In this document: piece after piece, positions 16,526-25,940 of the stretch
Layout of the letters: each line of letters starts with the position of its first letter
How positions within the stretch are numbered: position 1 is the first letter of the stretch
Source: Gammaproteobacteria bacterium
GTDB taxonomy: Bacteria; Pseudomonadota; Gammaproteobacteria; SZUA-229
NCBI GenBank assembly: GCA_013041745.1
Contig: JABDRN010000045.1
Location: 1-49,733 of the forward strand
DNA: 49,733 bases
Direction: 5' to 3'
Program-made: the position numbers and the translations under genes
The notes under the pieces: generated by a model
The model's input: the letters and a program-made list of their open reading frames with translations, nothing else
The model's database searches: none
Told to the model about the DNA's origin: nothing

Positions 16526-17458
16526 ATGACCGAACATAAAGGCATCACAAACCTAATGCGAGATTCAGCAGACGAGACAGAAAAGCAACAGGCTTACCAG
16601 GCAATGCTGGAATACCTGGTCAGTATCGGCAACTTTGCCGATGTAAGCAAAGCGGATGCTGATGCCAATGTAAGAGTACAGTTCTGTGAAGAGATAGGCC
16701 TGTTTGCTGACGATGAACAGCTGAAAAACGCCTCTATTTATGAGAAAAAGTTACAGGTCTTAATAAATGCTAATGGGCTGCAGGATATCATTGCTGAAAA
16801 CAACGGTGCTATACCCAGGCCAAATTCTAGCGAAGCAATACAGCGATACCGCTCTGAAGAATCTGATGCCTCATCACTGGATACAGAATCTGTATTAGGA
16901 GATGATGCAGTAGCGGAAACCTTTGAGGATGAGATCAATGAGCAGTCACAGACGTCAACAGGTTTATCCTCAGTAAAACGAAACTATTTATTAAAGGCAG
17001 CCATGCACCTGGGCATATCAGCTGTCTTCACCATCATTGTCTTTGCCAGCCTGATGCTTTTGTTCAGTCATCAGCAGCAGCTGCAGATAATCAAATATGG
17101 CTTTATGCTGTCAGCCGTGCTGCTATTCATATTTGTCGGCTTATATGAGGTCAGCAGTAAGATATTGGCGCGCGCACGATTAAGCGTCGGTCTCAGCCTG
17201 TTTATTACCATGGCGACTCTTTCCGGACTGCTGTTTATGCAGCAGTGGGATGAGTCAACTTTTACAGTTCGCGACGGTCTGTTTGGACTGGTAGTCAACC
17301 CCATTGTCCGATCTGTGATAGATTCAGGTCCATACTGGCTGGGTATAGTTATTGTCGTAATAGCTTCTCTCATTTTTATCGCCATACAGACAGCCGATTT
17401 TTTACAAAACAAGAAAGGAGAAAAGAGCCGCCAGGGTAACTCGAGATCACCCATTTGA
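16526..17458 (+). CDS. Unknown protein: soluble N-terminal domain plus four membrane helices
   Basis: I do not recognise this 310-residue protein. The first ~150 residues are hydrophilic and acidic, ending in a Ser/Glu/Asp-rich linker (SEESDASSLDTESVLGDD). Four hydrophobic helices follow at roughly 165-185, 195-215, 222-240 and 270-292, then a short basic tail. The pattern suggests an inner-membrane protein with a cytoplasmic N-domain. The ATG at 16526 is preferred to an in-frame TTG two codons earlier. No clear Shine-Dalgarno sequence is visible; a TATAAT at 16456-16461 may be its promoter. Its neighbours are a tRNA-like remnant and a broken GlsB gene, so it sits in a decaying stretch. Confidence 0.65.
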   Translation: MTEHKGITNLMRDSADETEKQQAYQAMLEYLVSIGNFADVSKADADANVRVQFCEEIGLFADDEQLKNASIYEKKLQVLINANGLQDIIAENNGAIPRPNSSEAIQRYRSEESDASSLDTESVLGDDAVAETFEDEINEQSQTSTGLSSVKRNYLLKAAMHLGISAVFTIIVFASLMLLFSHQQQLQIIKYGFMLSAVLLFIFVGLYEVSSKILARARLSVGLSLFITMATLSGLLFMQQWDESTFTVRDGLFGLVVNPIVRSVIDSGPYWLGIVIVVIASLIFIAIQTADFLQNKKGEKSRQGNSRSPI

Positions 17459-17491
17459 GGACACACCGTTAGCTGATTGATCAGCAATCGC

Positions 17492-17626
17492 GATCCACCT
17501 ATGACTGCACCGACGATACTGACAACCATATTACCGAGCAAGCCAAAACATCACCCTTCATCAGGGTTCCTGCCAGCCAGCAACTTCACCAATCGCTAAA
17601 AAAATTATCAGTCCTGTTATATCCAT
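17492..17626 (-). pseudogene. GlsB/YeaQ/YmgE-family membrane protein, frameshifted and truncated
   Basis: From an ATG at 17626 (with AGG upstream) the minus strand reads MDITGLIIFLAIGEVAGW and then stops. Reading on in a second frame gives AGTLMKGD, and in a third frame LGNMVVSIVGAVIGG. In order these are the conserved blocks of the small GlsB/YeaQ/YmgE (transglycosylase-associated) membrane proteins of ~80-90 residues. At least two indels separate the blocks, and the last third is unrecognisable before the neighbouring gene ends at 17458. The rest of the 373-base gap up to 17831 shows nothing else recognisable apart from the upstream region of the next gene. Confidence 0.7.
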
Positions 17627-17831
17627 GCGTCTACCTTTCCTGTTATTAAGTTTAATTTGAAATCCGTGTAATCTCACACCTGATGATCCGGCGAATTAGC
17701 TCTGCTTTTTTTGGTGGTTGATTCAATATGCTCTAAAAAAGGTAAATCAAAATAGCTGCCATCTGATAAGGTTGCTTACAGGTTCAGACATTATCACCTT
17801 CAATACAAACACTTCACAATATTAAGGCATC

Positions 17832-19373
17832 ATGGCATTTGATATACAAAACATGCTCACCGCTAAGGTATATGATCATCCCGTCAGCCAGCTGGATCTG
17901 ATCGAAACCCATATCTCCTGGGTCATTTTGACGGGTGATTTTGCCTATAAGATAAAAAAACCGGTCGACTTTGGTTTTTTAGATTTTTCCACACTGGATA
18001 AACGTTATGACTGTTGCCAGCAGGAGTTACACCTGAACCGACGGCTGGCTCCTGTGATATACCTGGATATAGTGAACATTACAGGCAGCTCTGAAGAGCC
18101 GCATATCTCAGCAAGCGGAGAAGCTTTCGAATACGCCATCAAGATGGCCCAGTTCCCGCAATCTGCCCAGCTGGACAATATGCTGGCTGCAGGTGACCTG
18201 TCAGCTGAACACATTGACGCCTTTGCGCAGATGGCGGCTGATTTTCACCAGTCTATCGATGTCGCCGATCGCTCGGTGGTTTATGGCGACAACGATACCG
18301 TCCACCAGCCAGTCGCTGAGAACTTCATCCAGATAGAAGAACACATCGACACCACTGCTTACAGCTTGGCACTTGAGCATCTTAGGCAGTGGAGCCAGAC
18401 AGAATTTAAAAGGCTGGCGAAAGATATCAGTCAGCGAAAAGATAACGGTTTTATCCGAGAATGCCACGGAGATATGCATCTGCGCAACATGATATGGCTG
18501 AATGATCAACCGATGGCTTTTGACTGCATCGAATTTAATGCTGCCCTGCGATGGATCGATGTCATCAGCGAGGTAGCTTTCCTGGTGATGGATCTGCAGG
18601 ACAGACAGCAGTATCGACTGGCTAACCGCTTCCTCAATAGCTATCTCGAGATCACCGGCGACTACGCAGGGCTATCTGTGCTGCCCTATTATCTTGTCTA
18701 CCGGGCGATGGTCCGCGCTAAAGTAAATGCCCTGCGACTGGAACAGGATAATATAAGCAGCGACGAGAGCAACGAAGTTCGACAGGCGTTTGAATCATAC
18801 CTGGCACTCGCCGCCACATATACCAGGCAGGAGCAGCCACAGCTGATCATCATGCGCGGATTATCTGCTTCCGGCAAGAGCACGATATCACAGCAACTGG
18901 TCGATTCCATGGGTGCAATTCGGATACGCTCTGATGTTGAACGAAAACGTATATTTCATCATGAACGTTTAGCTACCGCAGGGAATGAGATCGACCAGGG
19001 CATCTATAGTGCGCAGGCATCTGAGCAGACATACTCGAGATTACAGCAACTCGCTTCAGAGATAATAAGAAGTGGTTACAGTGTTATCGTCGATGCGGCA
19101 TTTCTAAAACATGAACAACGCTACCCTTTTCAGTTACTGGCAGAGTCATTAGCCGTTAGATATAACATCCTCGAGATCACTGCGCCAGCCGATACTCTAC
19201 GCCAGCGCATCATCGCGAGAAGAAACGATGTCTCTGATGCTGATCTTGCAGTACTGGAACACCAGCTCAGTCACTGGAAACCTCTGTCTGAGGATGAACT
19301 CAGATCAGTGATGCACGTCAACACTGCTGAACATGTCGCTTTAGACTCGCTGATAGAGAGAATAAAGCTATGA
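17832..19373 (+). CDS. Fusion of aminoglycoside-phosphotransferase-like and P-loop kinase domains
   Basis: This 513-residue protein joins two kinase-like modules. The N-terminal part (~1-320) is an APH/choline-kinase fold with the catalytic loop ECHGDMHLRNMIW and the metal-binding segment FDCIEFN. The C-terminal part (~330-513) has a P-loop, GLSASGKST, and resembles small zeta-toxin/gluconate-kinase-like P-loop kinases. Such fusions are widespread in proteobacteria and their substrate is unknown; drug resistance should not be assumed. It stands alone between the decayed region and the efflux genes, with 200-base gaps on the downstream side. Confidence 0.85.
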   Translation: MAFDIQNMLTAKVYDHPVSQLDLIETHISWVILTGDFAYKIKKPVDFGFLDFSTLDKRYDCCQQELHLNRRLAPVIYLDIVNITGSSEEPHISASGEAFEYAIKMAQFPQSAQLDNMLAAGDLSAEHIDAFAQMAADFHQSIDVADRSVVYGDNDTVHQPVAENFIQIEEHIDTTAYSLALEHLRQWSQTEFKRLAKDISQRKDNGFIRECHGDMHLRNMIWLNDQPMAFDCIEFNAALRWIDVISEVAFLVMDLQDRQQYRLANRFLNSYLEITGDYAGLSVLPYYLVYRAMVRAKVNALRLEQDNISSDESNEVRQAFESYLALAATYTRQEQPQLIIMRGLSASGKSTISQQLVDSMGAIRIRSDVERKRIFHHERLATAGNEIDQGIYSAQASEQTYSRLQQLASEIIRSGYSVIVDAAFLKHEQRYPFQLLAESLAVRYNILEITAPADTLRQRIIARRNDVSDADLAVLEHQLSHWKPLSEDELRSVMHVNTAEHVALDSLIERIKL

Positions 19374-19575
19374 ATCTGACAGCTGGATATTATTGAACCA
19401 ATCAAGCGTCTTTATACTCTATAGCCCGTTTGAAATTTCTTATAAAGCCACACATCATGCAAGCTGATATCAGTGCTACTAAGCGATGCAGGCTTATTTA
19501 TTTCATGTCACTATGTGCAACGAGTTGATAGAATACCGTTAAGACTCAATTCAAATTCAATGACGCTGAGCAGAG

Positions 19576-20919
19576 ATGTTTGATCATTTATCACAATTAT
19601 TCAGGCCATTAACAACTTTTTGGCAACAGAATCGCCGATCGCCTAAAACTGTTCCGGTCATCGCTGTATTGGTCACTGCGCTACTATTGGTGATATTCAA
19701 GTTCTCTCAGCCTGAGCCACCGGTTAAGGAAAAAGAGGAGAAGACCTGGGCGGTACAGACACATCAGCTTATCGATGGCGTCAAAGTCCCGCAGCTCGAA
19801 TTATATGGCCAGGTGGAATCTCCCTATACCGCCACAGTTACTGCGATCATCAATGCAGATATCCTCTCACTGGATGTCAAAGAAGGACAGGTGGTCAACA
19901 AAGACCAGCTGTTGATCAAGCTTGACGAGTTAGATGCAAAACTGACACTAGATCAGCGCGCCTCTGATGTCGCTGAACTAGAGGCTTCGATCGAATCCGA
20001 AAAGAACCGACACAAGAATGACCTGTCTGCACTAAAACTGGAGAAGTCACTGGTCTCACTGGCGAAGAAGAAACTGTCGAGGGAAGAAAAAACCAGCAAA
20101 AGCAATCTGACCAGCCAGAACAGCTTCGATACGCAGAAACAGGCATTACAGAACCAGGAGCTCGCCTTGAAAGCGAGAGAGCTCAGTGTAAAAAACCACC
20201 CTGCGCGACTGGCTCAACTGGAAGCCAAACTGGCACACAAACGTGCATTATTACAACAGGCCGAGAGAGACCTGCAGCGCGCCGACGTATTAGCACCGTT
20301 CGATGGCATCGTACTTTCGACCAGCGTTTCTCCCGGTGAACGCGTCCGTCCGGGAGAGGAGCTGCTGAAACTTTATTCGATAGATAATGTAGAACTGCGA
20401 GCACAACTGCCACAGAAGTATGTCGATACTGTCAAACAGGCATTAGCACGAGAGGAGACCCTGTCCGCAGTCGTCAGAACTGCACATGCTGATGTTGATG
20501 TCACGCTGCACCGGGTTTCTGGCGCCGTGTCGAATACGGGAATCGGCGTCGATGCCCTGCTCGAGATAAACAGTTATGATGCCAACCTTTTTGTCATGGG
20601 TGAAGTTCACGAAGTAATCCTGAACCTGCCTGCGATAACTGACGTCTATAGCATACCAGTCTCATCCATCTATGGCACTAACCGGATCTACCGCGTAGAA
20701 AAAGGCAGGCTTGCCGCCATCAATGTTGAAAAACTGGGCGTTCAAATAAAGGGTGAGAATCAGTTCATACTGGTACGCAGTGATAGATTAGCTCCCGGTG
20801 ATGAGATCATAACGACTCAGCTGCCACATGCGATGAGTGGCCTGAAAGTTGACGTGCGCAACGCCACACCTGCTGAGCTCGATACGCCAGAGAGCGTATC
20901 ACAGTCGGGACAACGCTAA
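19576..20919 (+). CDS. RND efflux periplasmic adaptor (membrane fusion protein)
   Basis: The 447-residue protein has an N-terminal membrane anchor (VPVIAVLVTALLLVIFKF) and a lipoyl/barrel-sandwich half (VVNKDQLLIKLDELDAKL). A long coiled-coil hairpin spans ~130-240, followed by the second lipoyl half (LAPFDGIVLSTSVSPGERV) and beta-barrel domains. It would bridge the inner-membrane pump encoded 12 bases downstream to an outer-membrane channel. No TolC-like gene is in the window, so the outer component must lie elsewhere. The substrate cannot be read from the sequence. Confidence 0.9.
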   Translation: MFDHLSQLFRPLTTFWQQNRRSPKTVPVIAVLVTALLLVIFKFSQPEPPVKEKEEKTWAVQTHQLIDGVKVPQLELYGQVESPYTATVTAIINADILSLDVKEGQVVNKDQLLIKLDELDAKLTLDQRASDVAELEASIESEKNRHKNDLSALKLEKSLVSLAKKKLSREEKTSKSNLTSQNSFDTQKQALQNQELALKARELSVKNHPARLAQLEAKLAHKRALLQQAERDLQRADVLAPFDGIVLSTSVSPGERVRPGEELLKLYSIDNVELRAQLPQKYVDTVKQALAREETLSAVVRTAHADVDVTLHRVSGAVSNTGIGVDALLEINSYDANLFVMGEVHEVILNLPAITDVYSIPVSSIYGTNRIYRVEKGRLAAINVEKLGVQIKGENQFILVRSDRLAPGDEIITTQLPHAMSGLKVDVRNATPAELDTPESVSQSGQR

Positions 20920-20931
20920 CCTCTCAGCATC

Positions 20932-23900
20932 ATGAGCACAGATAACCAACCAGCATCATCCCCTGCTAACCCTGCACCTGCACCGACCGGTGGCGGCATC
21001 ATACACCTGTTTGCACAACACCCGGTTGCAGCAAACCTGTTGATGGCGATATTGATCATCCTTGGCTCATACAGCCTGGTCAAGCTTAACCGCCAGTTCT
21101 TCCCTAATTTTGCCCTCGACTATGTCAGTGTCCGCGTCATCTGGCCGGGTGCCAGCGCTGAAGATGTCGAGCGCTCGATAACGGTACCCCTGGAGCAGGC
21201 ACTGCGCACGGTCGATGGCGCCAAAGAGATGACATCGACATCGACAAGAGGTCTCAGCGTCATCGTCATCGAGTTCGAAGAAGGCAGCGAGATGGGTGTC
21301 GCGCTCGATGACGTCAAACAATTTGTCTCCAACGTCCGTAACCTGCCCTCGGATTCCGAGGACCCGGTGGTAACCAAAGTCACCCGCTATGAACCCGTAG
21401 CGACGATCATCCTCTCTGCACAGGGCGACCTCGAGGAACTCCGCCCCCTCGCCTATGAGTTCGAACGCCAGTTGCTGGACAGGGGCATCGCCCGGGTTGA
21501 CTTTGTCGGCCTTCCGGAACAGGAGATAGCGATCGAAGTCAGCTCGAAGAAACTTCAGCAGCTCGGCATGTCATTATCACAGATTGGCGACCATATCGTC
21601 AGTCAGAGTCAGGACATACCGGCCGGCACCGTCGCTGAAAATGAAGCCGCACGCGAGGTGCGTGGTCTGCAGCGTAAACGTGATGTACAGGAGTTTGCCA
21701 GGCTCGACCTGCTGACCAACCGTTCCGGGCAGAAGCTGACCCTTGACGACATCGCCGAGATACAGCGACGACCGAAAGAGAACCAGGTGGAGATCTTCTA
21801 CCAGGGAATGCCTGCCATCCTGATGAACCTGCAGCGCACCGAAAATGCTGACGCGTTGAAATCAGCAGAGATCATGGATGACTGGTTGCTGTCCAGCCGC
21901 GACCAGCTAACACCTGCAATCTCCCTGGTAGTGTTCGACGAAGCTTACTCACTGATCCAGCAGCGCATAGACCTGCTGTTAAAGAATGGTATCGGTGGAT
22001 TAATACTCGTCTTATTGATCCTGTATATCTTCCTTAACGGACGCGTCGCCTTCTGGGTAGCGATCGGTATTCCGACATCGTTCCTCGGTGCACTGGCGGT
22101 GTTGTATTTTTTTGGCGGCAGCATCAACATGATCAGCCTGTTCGGCCTGATCATGGCGCTCGGCATCATCGTCGATGACGCTATCGTGGTCGCCGAAGAT
22201 GCACTCACCCACTACCAGACCGGTGAGAATTCATTACTGGCTGCAGAAGGCGGCGCCATGCGAATGCTGGCCCCGGTCATGTCGTCTTCTCTGACCACGA
22301 TAGCCGCCTTCTTTCCGCTGTTGCTGGTAAGCGGTATCATCGGATCCATCCTGTTCGATATACCGTTTGTCGTTATCTGTGTCATCATCGCCTCCTTGAT
22401 CGAAAGTTTCCTGATACTTCCCGGACACCTGCGTCACAGCTTCCATAAATATCACCACAAGAAAAACTCTGCACTGAGGCAGAAACTCGAAGACGGTTTC
22501 AATACATTCCGTGATGATTACTTCAGGCCCGTTGTCACTCGCGTCATCGACCACAGATTTGCTACACTCACCATCGCTGTATGTTCACTGGTACTGGCGA
22601 TCTCGATGGTCGTGTTCGGCCAGGTTAAATTTCAATTTTTCCCACAGCCGGAAAGTACGGTTATCAATGCCAGCGTCAAGTTCTCTGCCGGCACGCCTCC
22701 CGAGCAGGTAAAGGCTTTTGCCATGCAGATGCAGCAGCAGCTTCAGCAGACTGATGCTGCACTGAGAGAAGAAGAGTCTTTGATTAAGGCAGCGATACTT
22801 CAGATCAATACCGCCACTTTCGACGGTGGCAGAAACTTTCAGAACGGTAATCAATACGCCATGCTGAAGGTGGAACTGCTGCAGCCAGATGAACGCGAGG
22901 TGCGTAATAATGTCATCATCGAAGACTGGCAATCACGGCTGGATCTGCCGGCCGGTATTGAGCAGTTGTCCATCAGCAGCCCAAGAGGCGGCCCTCCAGG
23001 CCAGGACATCGATGTCTTCCTCAGCGGTCAGGACGCGATAACCCTGAAACGTGCTGCTGAAGAGCTTGCTGAAGCGTTGCAGAGTTATGAAGGCCTGAGC
23101 AACATCCTCGATGACCTGCCCTATGGTCGTCAGCAATATATATTTGAACTGACTCCGCTGGCACAATCAGCAGGCCTCAACATCACAGAGGTAGGCAGAC
23201 AGCTACGAGCCGCGTTAGACGGGCAGCTGCTGCAGGTTTTCTATGATAGCGACGAAGAGATAGAAGTGCGTATCATGCTGCCTGCAAATGAACGCAAGTT
23301 TCAGAGCATCCTGGAGACACTGCCCATCATTACCGCATCTGGAGATCGCCTGCTATTGAGCAATGCAGTAACACTGACATCGCAACAGGGCCTCGAGATA
23401 TTACGGCATACCGATACCAAGATGGGGGTACACGTTACCGCAGAAGTAAATGCAAAAGTCACCAATGCCAAAGACGTGCTCAGCAGCCTGCAGGACTCGA
23501 CGATACCGGATATCGTCGACCGGTATGGACTGCAGGTTTCGTATAAAGGACGCGCAGAAGAGGAACGAGAGACCGGCAGTGATATGAAACAGGGTGGTAT
23601 GCTGGCACTGGTGATGATCTACATCATCCTCGCCTGGGTGTTTGCATCATATGCCTGGCCGCTGGCAGTGATGCTGGTCATCCCCTTTGGTATCAGTGGC
23701 GCTATCTTTGGCCACTGGCTGATGGGCATCGACCTGACCATCCTGTCACAGTTCGGTATGTTTGGACTGTCTGGCATCGTGATCAATGACTCGATCATCC
23801 TCGTGACCTTCTATAAGCAGCTCAAAGCAAAAGGGTTAGCGATACGTGAGGCACTTATAGAATCTGCCTGCCTGCGCCTGCGAGCAGTGATGCTGACTTC

Positions 23901-24120
23901 TCTGACAACAATAGCGGGCCTGACACCACTGCTTTTTGAGACATCACTGCAGGCCCAGTTCCTGATCCCTATGGCTGTCAGCATCTCATTCGGACTGGGC
24001 TTCGCTACCCTGCTGGTACTGTTCGTGGTTCCGGTATTGCTTTCTTACATAGAACAGCTTTCTGATTACATAACACAGAAACGATATGACACAACGCTGC
24101 CCGATGAAGTAAAAGCATAA
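20932..24120 (+). CDS. RND-family efflux permease
   Basis: At 1062 residues this is a full-length RND transporter with twelve expected helices and two large periplasmic loops. The N-terminal helix is followed by LNRQFFPNFALDYVSVRVIW, and WPGASAEDVERSITVPLE is a family hallmark. Helix 4 has IIVDDAIVVAEDA with the paired aspartates used in proton relay. The second half mirrors it with FGLSGIVINDSIILV. These acidic residues point to a proton-driven drug/hydrophobe exporter (HAE-like) rather than a metal pump, but the class is not settled. It forms an operon with the adaptor gene. Confidence 0.92.
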   Translation: MSTDNQPASSPANPAPAPTGGGIIHLFAQHPVAANLLMAILIILGSYSLVKLNRQFFPNFALDYVSVRVIWPGASAEDVERSITVPLEQALRTVDGAKEMTSTSTRGLSVIVIEFEEGSEMGVALDDVKQFVSNVRNLPSDSEDPVVTKVTRYEPVATIILSAQGDLEELRPLAYEFERQLLDRGIARVDFVGLPEQEIAIEVSSKKLQQLGMSLSQIGDHIVSQSQDIPAGTVAENEAAREVRGLQRKRDVQEFARLDLLTNRSGQKLTLDDIAEIQRRPKENQVEIFYQGMPAILMNLQRTENADALKSAEIMDDWLLSSRDQLTPAISLVVFDEAYSLIQQRIDLLLKNGIGGLILVLLILYIFLNGRVAFWVAIGIPTSFLGALAVLYFFGGSINMISLFGLIMALGIIVDDAIVVAEDALTHYQTGENSLLAAEGGAMRMLAPVMSSSLTTIAAFFPLLLVSGIIGSILFDIPFVVICVIIASLIESFLILPGHLRHSFHKYHHKKNSALRQKLEDGFNTFRDDYFRPVVTRVIDHRFATLTIAVCSLVLAISMVVFGQVKFQFFPQPESTVINASVKFSAGTPPEQVKAFAMQMQQQLQQTDAALREEESLIKAAILQINTATFDGGRNFQNGNQYAMLKVELLQPDEREVRNNVIIEDWQSRLDLPAGIEQLSISSPRGGPPGQDIDVFLSGQDAITLKRAAEELAEALQSYEGLSNILDDLPYGRQQYIFELTPLAQSAGLNITEVGRQLRAALDGQLLQVFYDSDEEIEVRIMLPANERKFQSILETLPIITASGDRLLLSNAVTLTSQQGLEILRHTDTKMGVHVTAEVNAKVTNAKDVLSSLQDSTIPDIVDRYGLQVSYKGRAEEERETGSDMKQGGMLALVMIYIILAWVFASYAWPLAVMLVIPFGISGAIFGHWLMGIDLTILSQFGMFGLSGIVINDSIILVTFYKQLKAKGLAIREALIESACLRLRAVMLTSLTTIAGLTPLLFETSLQAQFLIPMAVSISFGLGFATLLVLFVVPVLLSYIEQLSDYITQKRYDTTLPDEVKA

Positions 24121-24205
24121 CACCTGTAGCAGCGGAAAAAACTCTCTGAAATAGTTTTTCACGTAAGCCCCGACAGGGGTGAAGCCTAGGGATATGCTGA
24201 ACAAT

Positions 24206-24249
24206 CTTGTTTCGCAGTTGCGTTTATAGGCCAACGATTGCGAAACAAG
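24206..24249. repeat. Intergenic stem-loop after the RND operon
   Basis: CTTGTTTCGCA (24206-24216) and TGCGAAACAAG (24239-24249) are perfect 11-base complements, with an inner GTTG/CAAC pairing. It is followed by CTGCTCCTACA, a short motif that recurs as CCGCTCCTACA near 33576, so it looks like part of a dispersed REP-type sequence. It may also limit read-through from the RND genes. Confidence 0.55.
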
Positions 24250-24277
24250 CTTCTGCTCCTACAAGATCTTTTTAGCA

Positions 24278-24308
24278 ACAAAAAAGCCCGATTATCAAAT
24301 CGGGCTTT
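24278..24308 (-). terminator. Strong rho-independent terminator of the qmo-hdr operon
   Basis: A perfect 10-bp stem (24283-24292 with 24299-24308) built on GCCCGAT/ATCGGGC ends on the minus strand in TTTTTTG. It lies ~80 bases beyond the hdrB stop. With A and T runs on both sides it may also stop plus-strand transcripts from the RND genes. Confidence 0.85.
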
Positions 24309-24387
24309 ATGCTCATGGATGAGCGGTATGCCACAAAGCGCTATGGGAGTGCGGTGTGACTTACCTTACAGCTTTATTTACCAGCCA

Positions 24388-25287
24388 TTATTTGCTGGCG
24401 ATGGCTTCCAGCTGCTTGGCCTTGATGATCTGCCCATCGAGACCAGCCTCTTTACCGTTTTTACCATAAGCTACTGACATCAGTGTGCTGTAGTAAGTAA
24501 CCGGGATATGGAACTTGGTGCCATACTGTGCATTGATCTTGTCCTGATAGACTTCTACGTTCATCTGACATACAGGGCAAGGTGTTACGATCATGTCTGC
24601 ACCGCCGTCATAGGCCGCTTCGATGATGTCCTTGATCAGTGCCTGTGACTTTTCTGGCTCAGAGAATGCCAGTGCACCACCACAGCATGAAACCTTCTTA
24701 TCGTAGTTTTCGACCGGCTCAGCCCCCATGGTTTCGATGAACTTATCGAGGTATTTAGGATTCTCGAAAGACTCGCCTTCGATACCGAATGGACGGTTGG
24801 TCTGACAGCCGACGTAACCGGCGATCTTGATACCATCTAACGGTTTCTTGACGTGCTTGCCCATCTCTTCATAACCGATGTCTTCGATCAGTACTTCGAC
24901 CATGTGACGGATCTTGCTATCATTCTTCAGGTTAAGACCGGCTTCGGCCAATGCCTGGTTAGTCTCATCCATCAGGCCAGCATCATCATCAAGACGTTCC
25001 TGTGTTTCTTTCGTTGCCAACCAGCAGGCAGCACAGGTTGCGACGATGTCCTGACCGGTATTGTGCTGTTCAGATAACGCGATGTTACGAGCAGACAGTG
25101 CCAGGCGAGGCAGTTCGCCACCACCACAGTAACCGATAGATGCTGAACAACAGTTCCAGTCTGGAATCACGTTAAGCTTCACATCCAGTACATCACACAT
25201 AGATTGCACGGACTTCAGGTAGTTAGAAGAGGACGCACCGTCTTGCGATGAACAACCCGGGTAAAATGAATATTCTTTAGTAGCCAT
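24388..25287 (-). CDS. hdrB: Heterodisulfide reductase subunit B-like protein
   Basis: The 299-residue protein carries two CCG cysteine motifs: C...CC...CxxC in YPGCSSQDG, DWNCCSASIG and ATCAACW, and again in GYVGCQTNRP, VSCCGGALAF and TPCPVCQMN. In HdrB these bind the noncubane Fe-S clusters that carry out thiol/disulfide chemistry. In sulfur bacteria with QmoAB, HdrB and HdrC can stand in for the missing QmoC. It is the last gene of the qmoAB-hdrCB operon. The start at 25287 gives the usual N-terminus, YSFYPGCSS. Confidence 0.93.
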   Translation of the reverse strand: MATKEYSFYPGCSSQDGASSSNYLKSVQSMCDVLDVKLNVIPDWNCCSASIGYCGGGELPRLALSARNIALSEQHNTGQDIVATCAACWLATKETQERLDDDAGLMDETNQALAEAGLNLKNDSKIRHMVEVLIEDIGYEEMGKHVKKPLDGIKIAGYVGCQTNRPFGIEGESFENPKYLDKFIETMGAEPVENYDKKVSCCGGALAFSEPEKSQALIKDIIEAAYDGGADMIVTPCPVCQMNVEVYQDKINAQYGTKFHIPVTYYSTLMSVAYGKNGKEAGLDGQIIKAKQLEAIASK

Positions 25288-25307
25288 TGTTATATACCTG
25301 CTCCAGT

Positions 25308-25931
25308 CTATTGAGCGTTATCAACACGAGCTGCTTCCAGCTCCTGTGCTTTCTTGATCATTGCCTTGAAGCCTTTCTTGTCTTTAACGGTGTGACCGCC
25401 AACAAGTTCTTTAAGGCTCAATCGACCTGCTTTAAGCATACCTAGACCGATACCAGCCATACCCAGGGCAACCTTGACACCTTCGACCAGGCCGTTCATG
25501 AAGTAAAGGTTAACACCTAACCATAGCTCGTTTACACGACCGTTCTTGGCGAGGTTATCCCAGAACAGCTGAGCGAACTGGCGTGTCGGCTGGCCTTTAG
25601 GCTCGATTCCAAGACGTGTCGCATAATGCGCCAGGCCGTGCATGATATGTGTGATCGGCAGCTCACGCGGACAACGTACGATACAGTTGTAGCATGAAGT
25701 ACACATCCACATCGATGTCGATTGCAACACTTCTTCACGTTTACCGGCACGGATCATCATGAACAGTTCCTGTGGCGGATGATCCCAGTCGGTCCCTAAA
25801 GGACAAGAGCCAGAACATACACCACATTGCATACACATCTTGACCCAATCGCCTTCTTCGACGTTGGCTTCAACTTCTTTCAGGAAGTTGTTGCGGTATT
25901 TTTCAACCATGCCTGTATTTAAATCACTCAT
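25308..25931 (-). CDS. hdrC: Heterodisulfide reductase subunit C-like ferredoxin protein
   Basis: This 207-residue protein has two ferredoxin-type motifs, CMQCGVCSGSCPLG (~residues 33-46) and CTSCYNCIVRCPRE (~77-90), which carry [4Fe-4S] clusters passing electrons between QmoB and HdrB. A C-terminal ~60-residue segment with a hydrophobic stretch (VALGMAGIGLGML) may contact the membrane but is too short to be the cytochrome b domain of QmoC. It lies 9 bases after qmoB and 20 before hdrB. Confidence 0.93.
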   Translation of the reverse strand: MSDLNTGMVEKYRNNFLKEVEANVEEGDWVKMCMQCGVCSGSCPLGTDWDHPPQELFMMIRAGKREEVLQSTSMWMCTSCYNCIVRCPRELPITHIMHGLAHYATRLGIEPKGQPTRQFAQLFWDNLAKNGRVNELWLGVNLYFMNGLVEGVKVALGMAGIGLGMLKAGRLSLKELVGGHTVKDKKGFKAMIKKAQELEAARVDNAQ

Positions 25932-25940
25932 GGCAGTCTC

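Noticed and set aside
17071-17541. Minus-strand frame of 156 codons starting MLGNMVVSIVGAVIGG
   Set aside because: Only its first ~16 codons belong to a real (broken) GlsB gene; the rest is antisense to the 4-TM protein gene.
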